Shown here piece by piece: positions 33,235-39,367 of a stretch of DNA of 39,367 nucleotides. The notes under the pieces are model-generated. The model had not been told where the DNA came from, did no database searches, and worked only from the letters and a program-made list of their open reading frames with translations. Where the stretch lies: contig DHDG01000028.1 of the NCBI GenBank assembly GCA_002399265.1, forward strand, positions 23,011-62,377, written 5' to 3'. A program made the translations under genes and the position numbers. Position 1 is the first letter of the stretch. Every line of letters begins with the position of its first letter. Source of the DNA: Firmicutes bacterium UBA4882 (lineage in GTDB: Bacteria; Bacillota; UBA4882).

Positions 33235-34007
33235 TGGATACTATGATGATCGAGATATTGCAGGGGCTGGGGTTTAGTCCCTATGAATCCAAAGCTTATC
33301 TGGCATTGCTTAGCGGAAAAAGCCCGGCGGGTGGCTATGAAATTGCGCGGCGCGCAGGCATACCAAGCTCTAAAATTTACGAAACATTGGAACGACTAGT
33401 GACTAAAGGGGCGGTTTCCAGCATCGAAGGTGAAACAACGCTGTATGTTCCAGTGCCGATCACGGTACTGTCCGCCCAGTTAAAAAGGGAAGCGGCTTTG
33501 CTGGCGGATTCACTGATCACCCAATTTGCTGAGAGCAAGAGTGTCAGGGATCTATCGTTTTGGAATTTGTCAGGGCCGGTGGCTGTTTTTGCGCGTGCCG
33601 TGGAACTGATTGCCCAGGCAGAGCGGGAAGTGTTGTTACAGGCATGGTTCCCGGAAATTGAACCGCTGCGGGAAGAACTGCAGCGCGCCGCCAGATCTGG
33701 CGTGCATATTGCGATTATTGCCTATGGTGATGGGAAAGTTGATTTGCCGAATGTGCGCCGGCATCGGGGCCGTAAAGGCGGACAACTGCGGCGTGATCGA
33801 TTTTTCATATTGGTAGTCGACGGTAAATATTCTGTGATAGCCTCCTTTAACCGCAGCGCTGCTGGAAGCTGGACAGCGAATCCGGCACAGGTGTATCCGA
33901 TGGCGGAATACTTGCGTGGACAGTATGAGAAAACCGCCAAACTCATGCGCCGGATGATGCCTAAGTTGCCCGTCAAATTCAAATTCAAACACCCGACGGA
34001 TGACTAA
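33234..34007 (+). CDS. TrmB-family transcriptional regulator
   Basis: The 257-residue regulator has an N-terminal winged helix of the TrmB type (GFSPYESKAYLALL, then EIARRAGIPSSKIYETLERLVTKGAV, residues 11-63) and a C-terminal phospholipase-D-like sensing domain (about 105-230), which in TrmB binds sugars or other small ligands. No HKD catalytic motif is visible in that domain. The ATG at 33234 overlaps the transglutaminase stop (TAATG) with an AGGAG site 7 bases upstream. The ligand and targets are unknown; regulation of its own operon or of the nearby genes is an inference. Confidence 0.86.
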   Translation: MDTMMIEILQGLGFSPYESKAYLALLSGKSPAGGYEIARRAGIPSSKIYETLERLVTKGAVSSIEGETTLYVPVPITVLSAQLKREAALLADSLITQFAESKSVRDLSFWNLSGPVAVFARAVELIAQAEREVLLQAWFPEIEPLREELQRAARSGVHIAIIAYGDGKVDLPNVRRHRGRKGGQLRRDRFFILVVDGKYSVIASFNRSAAGSWTANPAQVYPMAEYLRGQYEKTAKLMRRMMPKLPVKFKFKHPTDD

Positions 34008-34104
34008 TTTTGCTAGCGGTACATTGGTCCGTTATTCTGCAGGAATGACACGCTGGCAGTCGAAATTGAATAATGGCACTTTTATGTATAGGGAGTGAAG
34101 GATA

Positions 34105-34764
34105 ATGCGGCGCACAATTCTGATCCTGGTGGTTGTGGCGGCTGTCGCTGGCTTGATAGTATGGATCGGACTCAGTTTTGATTTTCATTCATTTTTCGGA
34201 AAAGAACCGGCAGATTCAGAAACGACTGAACCAACTCCTGCCGTTGACGCCAGTGCTGCGGTTACTGAAACGGACTTGCAGTTCAAAACGGTTTTCAGAA
34301 ACAATCCTTGGAATCCAATCAAAATGGATCCGGCTGAATTGCAGGAACTGACTGAGTTGGCTTCTGAGACTTTTGCCTCACCGGGAAAGCGTATGAACGC
34401 ATTTCTTAGTCCGGTTGAGTTTGAATTATTTGCTGATGTTTATATTGAAGATATCAAAGACGCAACGCGCTGGCAGCTCCAATTAGCTTTAGAGGGGCAA
34501 CAGACTCCAAAGAAATTCTCATGGGTAGATGACGAGCGCTTTCTGGCGATCATTGGCTATGCATTTGGAACCACCAGTCCGGGTGGGGATGTATACTTAG
34601 TGAATGCTCGTACTGGTCAAGGTGCCTTGTGGTATCAACCTGCAGAGTACAGTGAAGTAACCGATCTGAAAATAGAAAAAGGCCATGTCATTATGACAGT
34701 CGCCAGGTTTGATGAAAACTACCATCAGATCGACAGTATTCTGGAAGAAGCTGTTCTACCATAG
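34105..34764 (+). CDS. Membrane-anchored protein of unknown function
   Basis: The 219-residue protein has a short basic start, one hydrophobic helix (residues 5-24, ILILVVVAAVAGLIVWIGL) that is a signal anchor, a Ser/Thr/Glu/Pro linker to about 50 and an extracellular globular domain. The domain contains SWVDDERFLAIIGYAFGTTSPGG and YLVNARTG, suggesting a beta-propeller-like or DUF4652-like strand repeat; I cannot be sure of either. The ATG at 34105 follows a GGGAGTGAAGG site. It stands between the TrmB gene and the GH36-like gene on the same strand. Confidence 0.75.
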   Translation: MRRTILILVVVAAVAGLIVWIGLSFDFHSFFGKEPADSETTEPTPAVDASAAVTETDLQFKTVFRNNPWNPIKMDPAELQELTELASETFASPGKRMNAFLSPVEFELFADVYIEDIKDATRWQLQLALEGQQTPKKFSWVDDERFLAIIGYAFGTTSPGGDVYLVNARTGQGALWYQPAEYSEVTDLKIEKGHVIMTVARFDENYHQIDSILEEAVLP

Positions 34765-34842
34765 AAAGACAGCGGAAAGTTCCTTGTGACAAGATTGCTC
34801 CTGTAAGATTGCATCAGTGCTGGCCATTCTGGAGGTGCCTTT

Positions 34843-37191
34843 TTGAACGAAACGGAACAGTCTCCACAACTTGTACCAATAAGATTTGATAGTGCAGGCT
34901 GGCAAATTATGTGCCAACCGGAGGAAGCCCGCATTTCTTTCAGTCATCAAGGTCGTCTATGGCTCACAGGGGCTACTTTTTCGCTGGCTTCTGGCAATGG
35001 GCTGATCCGACCACAGGATTGCGGTTCTGCGGAAGGGGTTTTGCTTCGGTCGGCTCGCGACTGCAGTTATACCATTACCTATGCCGGCGGTAAACCCAAA
35101 ACCGCTTTGTCATTACGCTTCCGCACGTCTCCTGATGTGCCGGGAATTTTCCTGAAAATGCTCGTTCATAATGAAAGTGCCTCGCCCCTGATCATTTATG
35201 GCTTTAATATTATTGAAGCGCTGGGTGGCATGGCCTCCTTTTGGCCTGGTTATGGCGGTACCAACGGTGCAGTCTTTGACTGGGGATTTCAGTCACTGAG
35301 CCCGGCCAAAATCCGACGTACCGGTGATTCTTATGCTGCCGGGATCAGTGAATACTATCTGCGGGTGGATCCCGGCATAAAGCCATTCAGGGGAGAGAAC
35401 CAATTCATCAGCAGTTGGATCTGCGGATTATGTTCAGGTACTGAAAAAGAAAAGGCTTTACTAGGCTATCTGTATCCCAAAGATCAGGCGGGCTATTTTC
35501 TTTATCGCCATATTGATCGAACAGAAGACTTTTTGGCCCGCTCTGATGCCGAAGGTCTCACGCTGGCTCCTGGCGGGGAAATGACGTCAGAAGAGTTGTA
35601 TATTACGCTGGGTGAGCAAGAAGAACTGCTCTTGTCAGAGTTTTTCAGCCTTAAAGGCCCAGCGGCACCGGTGACGGCGGAGGCCCAATGCAATGCTGAC
35701 TATCCGCGTGTCGGTTTGCGTGCCAGACTGGATGCGGTTGGTAGTGCGAGCGCACCAAGTAAAGATGCGCGAGCCTCTGCCCGCGTCACCCGCGCCACGG
35801 AGGCGAAAGCGCATTTTTTTGATACAGTTTTCATGGACGCGGATCTGACATGTGAAACCGCAGAAGCTGACGCCAGCCTAAAAGAGGCTGTGTTTAGGAT
35901 TAAGGCTGCCGGTTACCGGCCGGCCCTGTGGTGGTCGCCATTCGCAGTATATCGTGACAGTGATCTACTCATAAATAAACCGCAATGGGCCCTGCAATCC
36001 AACGGCAAAATGGTGCCAGCCGGTGCGATCAATGGACGCAAACTGGCGGCTTTGGATGCCACTAATCCAGAAGTAGTTGCCTATCTATCGGCAGCGGCGC
36101 AACGGATTAGCGAGGATTGGGGCTATCAGACAATCGTACTGGATCGGCTTTACCTGGCGGCTTTGATTGGCCAGCGGCATAATGAGCACCGCACCAGAAT
36201 CGGTACCTTCAATGATGGGTTAACGGCCATCCGTCATGCTGTTCCTGCCGCTTTCCTGATTGGCAGGGGCTGTCCTTTTTGGCCGACCGCCGGATTGTTG
36301 GACGCGGTTGATATTGGTGCCGAACAGAGCGGCAGCCGCCGGCCCCGCAACGGTCCGCCCCGCAACCGTCCTCTCTTTCTGCTGCTACGCGGGCGCGGCA
36401 AATCACGTGCTCCGGAAATCCAGCCGCTCAATAATTTGTTGCTGCGGTCGCCGGCTGGAGGAGCCTTATGGAAGAATGCGATGCTTTGGCAAACTAACCT
36501 ATGGGATCGCTTTACGCCAAAGACCGCCGCAGCCTTAGCTGCTTTTGGCGGCGAGGTTGTGATTTTTGATGCACCGGACGCCGATCCAGAATTTGAGACG
36601 ATGTTTGCCGCCCTGCATGCACCCGGGCAGAATTGCGCGCCTGGTCCCGGCTGGATGACCGTGACGGCGATTCGTACTTTGACGATTAAATCAGAGCAGC
36701 GCCAAGGTCTGTTTGTTCTGGCTGTCAACACCGGGTCCTCTACAGAAGAGACTGCCATCAATCCCGCAAAACTCGGGTTGTGTACTGAAGAAAGCGGGAT
36801 ATTTGTGTTTGACAGATTCGCATGTCGCGATTTGGGCATAACCGCCACCGATCATGACATCCTGCCGCTGCAAAAGCTGGCTGCCGGTGATTCTCAATTA
36901 CTGTATCTGATACCCGACGCTGGCATGCCGGTAATTGTCGGGGATGATTTGCCCCTGAGCGCTGCGGTGGCAGGAAATTACGCGCACCATAAATTGCGCA
37001 TTAGCATAAATGGTGACAGTGAGCTTGAGCGGATCACAGGAAATGTTTTTGTGAGTATGCCAGCCGGATTAGCACTAGCGACCGCAAGTCAAGACTGCGT
37101 TCAAAACGCAAATGTGGACGGTGTTTTTAAAATCCCTGTTGCAGGGATACTTCCGATTGATTTGCAGCTTGATTTTCATGAGACAGAATGA
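34843..37191 (+). CDS. GH36/alpha-galactosidase-like protein, probably catalytically degenerate
   Basis: The 782-residue protein has an N-terminal beta domain (to about 280) followed by a TIM-barrel region like that of clan GH-D (alpha-galactosidase, raffinose synthase). Matching stretches are GYRPALWWSPFAVYRDSDLL (356-375), LDATNPEVVAYL and IVLD at the nucleophile position (D434). The acid/base region GLLDAVDIGAE (484-494) has Glu where relatives have Asp, and the WCSW and NDPD motifs found in relatives are missing. Low-complexity segments (300-323 and 496-522, Arg/Pro/Gly-rich) interrupt the barrel. The start is TTG 34843 after a GGAGGTG site. It may be a sugar-binding pseudoenzyme or a diverged hydrolase. 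Confidence 0.75.
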   Translation: MNETEQSPQLVPIRFDSAGWQIMCQPEEARISFSHQGRLWLTGATFSLASGNGLIRPQDCGSAEGVLLRSARDCSYTITYAGGKPKTALSLRFRTSPDVPGIFLKMLVHNESASPLIIYGFNIIEALGGMASFWPGYGGTNGAVFDWGFQSLSPAKIRRTGDSYAAGISEYYLRVDPGIKPFRGENQFISSWICGLCSGTEKEKALLGYLYPKDQAGYFLYRHIDRTEDFLARSDAEGLTLAPGGEMTSEELYITLGEQEELLLSEFFSLKGPAAPVTAEAQCNADYPRVGLRARLDAVGSASAPSKDARASARVTRATEAKAHFFDTVFMDADLTCETAEADASLKEAVFRIKAAGYRPALWWSPFAVYRDSDLLINKPQWALQSNGKMVPAGAINGRKLAALDATNPEVVAYLSAAAQRISEDWGYQTIVLDRLYLAALIGQRHNEHRTRIGTFNDGLTAIRHAVPAAFLIGRGCPFWPTAGLLDAVDIGAEQSGSRRPRNGPPRNRPLFLLLRGRGKSRAPEIQPLNNLLLRSPAGGALWKNAMLWQTNLWDRFTPKTAAALAAFGGEVVIFDAPDADPEFETMFAALHAPGQNCAPGPGWMTVTAIRTLTIKSEQRQGLFVLAVNTGSSTEETAINPAKLGLCTEESGIFVFDRFACRDLGITATDHDILPLQKLAAGDSQLLYLIPDAGMPVIVGDDLPLSAAVAGNYAHHKLRISINGDSELERITGNVFVSMPAGLALATASQDCVQNANVDGVFKIPVAGILPIDLQLDFHETE

Positions 37192-37283
37192 CAAAGGAGC
37201 AAGCCAGTCATCTTTATCCATGCTGATTAAGCAGGAACTGGCATATTATGCTAGAATATCATTAACTTTAAGGGGGTCATGGA

Positions 37284-38891
37284 ATGCGAATCTCCTTTTG
37301 TGGAGCAGCCAGAACGGTAACGGGCTCATGTTTTCTGCTGGAGAACGGCGGTTCGCATATTTTGGTAGACTGCGGAATGTTTCAGGGGAATAAAGAGATT
37401 CGTGAACGTAATGATAATCCGTTTCCTTTTAATCCAGCTGAGATTGACGCGGTCCTGCTGACACATGCGCACATCGATCATAGCGGGTTATTGCCCCGAC
37501 TATGCAATGAGGGCTTTAAAGGACCAATTTATACTACGGCGGCAACACAGGCGCTAGCTGGTATTATGCTTCCTGATAGTGGTCATATTCAAGAATTGGA
37601 ATCAGAGTGGCGCAACCGAAAACGGGCCAGGGCAGGCGAGCCAACCCTGCCTCCGCTTTATACGGCAGTGGATGCGCAGCGTTGCCTGGATCAATTTGTT
37701 GCAATTAATTATAATGAGCAATTTGATTTGGATGCGCTGAAAGTCTGTTTTCATGATGCTGGTCATATTCTTGGGTCAGCCTTTATTGACATTACCGCGG
37801 AAGACGAGAACGGTACGCCGTTTACGATTCGTTTTTCGGGCGATCTTGGTCAGAAAAAGCAGCCCATCATTAAAGATCCGGTTACTGGGGGCAATCCAGA
37901 TTATATTGTACTGGAATCGACCTATGGCAGCAGGCTGCATGAAGAACGCGCTGCCCGGCTGGAATTGCTGGCGGCAGCCATTAAAAACGTCGCCGCACGT
38001 GGCGGGAAATTGGTCATTCCCTCATTTGCGGTCGGCCGTACACAGGATTTGCTGTATCATATCAAAACGCTGTATATGAATAACAAAGTTCCCAGAATTC
38101 CAGTCTTTATCGACAGCCCGATGGCGGTGTCAGCTACCGAAATCTTCAGGGACCATCCGGAATGCTATGATAAAGAAACCAGAGCGATGCTCAGTATGAA
38201 TAAGAGTCCATTTGATTTTGACGAATTGCGCATGGTGCGTTCGGTCGAAGACTCCAAAGCTTTGAATGCGATGGAGGGCACAGCAATTATCATTTCAGCG
38301 AGTGGCATGTGTGAAGCTGGCCGCATCCTGCACCATCTGAAACATAATCTGTGGCGTACTGATGCTACAGTTCTGTTTGTCGGTTTCCAGGCGGAAGGCA
38401 CGTTGGGTCGCCGGCTGCAATCCGGTGACAAAGAAGTCCGCGTCTTTAGCGAGGACATTGTTGTGAAAGCCGCGATCAAGTCGATCGATGGTTTCTCCGC
38501 ACACGCGGATGCCAATGGGCTGGTAGAATGGATGCAGTCGACTGAATCCAAGCCAAAAGCTGTCTTTTTGGTCCATGGTGAAGAGGAATCTGTCAATTCG
38601 CTATCATCCAAGATCCAGGAGCAAATCGGTGTGGAATGCTTGGCTCCGTTATTGGATGAGAGCTTCGAAGTTAATGCTACAGGCATCCGCCGTAGTGGTG
38701 CCGCTTCGGCGAAACAGGCTGTGGTCGATGATCTGTATAATCAGGTGGATCAGGCGTGGAAACAGTTGCATCAGCGGTGGACTGATGGAGCAGAGAACTT
38801 ACCACTGGATGCTTTGAAAGGACTGGTTGCGCAGTTAAAGGCTCTGGATCAATGGGTTGAATCGGCCGATAAGGCCGATAAAGCCGGATAG
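37284..38891 (+). CDS. Beta-CASP metallo-beta-lactamase-fold RNase-like protein
   Basis: The 535-residue protein belongs to the MBL-fold/beta-CASP group with the RNA specificity domain (CPSF73-like, COG1236). Zinc ligands are HAHIDH (H61, H63, D65, H66), the HDAGHILGSAF histidine and SGDLG. The beta-CASP part shows DSPMAVSAT, ASGMCEAGR and GFQAEGTLGRRL, then the final zinc histidine in DGFSAHAD and LVHGE. A C-terminal extension of about 70 residues is Lys/Gln/Trp-rich. Bacterial members are RNA-processing or degradation enzymes. The ATG at 37284 follows AAGGGGGT by 6 bases. The next gene lies 31 bases downstream and is probably co-transcribed. Confidence 0.92.
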   Translation: MRISFCGAARTVTGSCFLLENGGSHILVDCGMFQGNKEIRERNDNPFPFNPAEIDAVLLTHAHIDHSGLLPRLCNEGFKGPIYTTAATQALAGIMLPDSGHIQELESEWRNRKRARAGEPTLPPLYTAVDAQRCLDQFVAINYNEQFDLDALKVCFHDAGHILGSAFIDITAEDENGTPFTIRFSGDLGQKKQPIIKDPVTGGNPDYIVLESTYGSRLHEERAARLELLAAAIKNVAARGGKLVIPSFAVGRTQDLLYHIKTLYMNNKVPRIPVFIDSPMAVSATEIFRDHPECYDKETRAMLSMNKSPFDFDELRMVRSVEDSKALNAMEGTAIIISASGMCEAGRILHHLKHNLWRTDATVLFVGFQAEGTLGRRLQSGDKEVRVFSEDIVVKAAIKSIDGFSAHADANGLVEWMQSTESKPKAVFLVHGEEESVNSLSSKIQEQIGVECLAPLLDESFEVNATGIRRSGAASAKQAVVDDLYNQVDQAWKQLHQRWTDGAENLPLDALKGLVAQLKALDQWVESADKADKAG

Positions 38892-38922
38892 ACTAGTCAG
38901 AAATTTGAGGGGGATGGATGGA

Positions 38923-39357
38923 TTGAAGAAAAACAAACTCTGGAGAAGCCTTTTCTTGGTGGCAATTTTGATTGTAGTCTGCGCAGTGGCCCTTACCGGT
39001 TGCGGTAAAAAAGACGACGAAACCGACGCGCAAGACAATGCGACCGCAGTAACCGTCAACGAGAACATGCTTACGAAAACTGCGGATGATCTTGGTGTAA
39101 ATATCTATGCAGGTGCCACACAGGTCTTTGGGGAAGAGGCAGATGGCGTTTTGAAGGTCATTTACACCACATCGGATGCCTATTCGATGGTCAATGCCTA
39201 TTACGAGATGCGCTACCCGAGCGCGATGAGAACCGAGACAACTGCTGATGATGGCAGCGCAGCGATCATGTTAACTCTGATGGATGAGAAAAACACCACC
39301 ATGACTATCGTCGACAAGGATCCTGTCCAGGTAATTATTGAGCAGCCACAGCTCTAA
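38923..39357 (+). CDS. Small lipoprotein, unknown function
   Basis: The 144-residue protein begins with (M)KKNKLWRSLFLVAIL and a lipobox LTGC (Cys about residue 27), so it should be lipid-anchored outside the membrane. The mature part is acidic at first (KKDDETDAQDN), followed by a domain with a YAGATQVF strand and a YSMVNAYYEMRYPSA helix, typical of small lipoproteins whose role is unknown. I placed the start at TTG 38923, nine bases after GAGGGGG; ATG 38914 is immediately after that site and thus too close. The gene ends at 39357, ten bases before the window end. Confidence 0.78.
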   Translation: MKKNKLWRSLFLVAILIVVCAVALTGCGKKDDETDAQDNATAVTVNENMLTKTADDLGVNIYAGATQVFGEEADGVLKVIYTTSDAYSMVNAYYEMRYPSAMRTETTADDGSAAIMLTLMDEKNTTMTIVDKDPVQVIIEQPQL

Positions 39358-39367
39358 AACATTTTGA

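Overview
The window looks like chromosomal DNA from an anaerobic, endospore-forming member of the Firmicutes (Clostridia-type). Sporulation-associated proteins (a YlbJ homologue and a SPOCS/DUF3794-domain protein), purine-rich Shine-Dalgarno sites, frequent TTG and GTG starts, and the order sua5 - ywlE - rpiB - upp - comEB - tagO all point that way. Metabolism looks anaerobic and sodium/tungsten oriented: a tungsten-type aldehyde:ferredoxin oxidoreductase with its own four-cluster ferredoxin, a TupA-like tungstate-binding protein, a membrane pyrophosphatase of the K+-dependent type, and a complete V/A-type ATPase whose c-ring subunit carries the Na+-binding residues known from Enterococcus hirae NtpK. 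No species can be named from this sequence alone.

Layout. 1-3155: the 3' part of a glutamine-dependent NAD+ synthetase, a small four-helix membrane protein and ylbJ. 3207-6368: a PHP-domain phosphoesterase (minus strand) divergent from a ferredoxin/AOR operon that ends at a clear terminator. 6579-12448: a 1023-residue protein of unknown function with a probable helical-toroid (glycosidase-like) core, then an ABC-2 exporter made of two permeases and one ATPase. 12528-17100: threonylcarbamoyl-AMP synthase, protein-arginine phosphatase, RpiB, uracil phosphoribosyltransferase, dCMP deaminase and a TagO/WecA-type glycosyl-phosphate transferase. 17367-28227: hppA and the nine-gene V/A-ATPase operon (H/G, I, K, E, C, F, A, B, D) with a strong terminator. 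In many Firmicutes the sua5-ywlE-rpiB-upp block leads into the F1Fo atp operon; here the pyrophosphatase and V/A-ATPase occupy that slot.

28388-31819: a zinc-ribbon protein, a secreted protein, a tungstate-binding protein (minus strand) behind a structured leader that may be a Moco/Tuco riboswitch, CcdA (minus), a tRNA-Pro(CGG) with its own promoter and terminator, and an OsmC-family protein (minus). 31992-39357: a SPOCS-domain protein, a transglutaminase-like protein overlapping a TrmB-type regulator, a membrane-anchored unknown, a degenerate GH36-like protein, a beta-CASP metallo-beta-lactamase-fold nuclease and a small lipoprotein.

A palindromic repeat family with the decamer core GGGACGGTTC (or its complement, nine copies) is scattered between genes and sits on both sides of hppA. 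No insertion sequence, phage gene or CRISPR array was seen. No gene-free stretch is longer than about 300 bases. The largest are 17101-17366 (repeats), 30146-30408 (tupA leader), 6369-6578 (terminator and leader), 19482-19672 (repeats), 31820-31991 (nothing recognised beyond ribosome-binding sites), 9651-9821 (terminator), 28228-28387 (terminator) and 4056-4206 (divergent leader, no promoter I can call).
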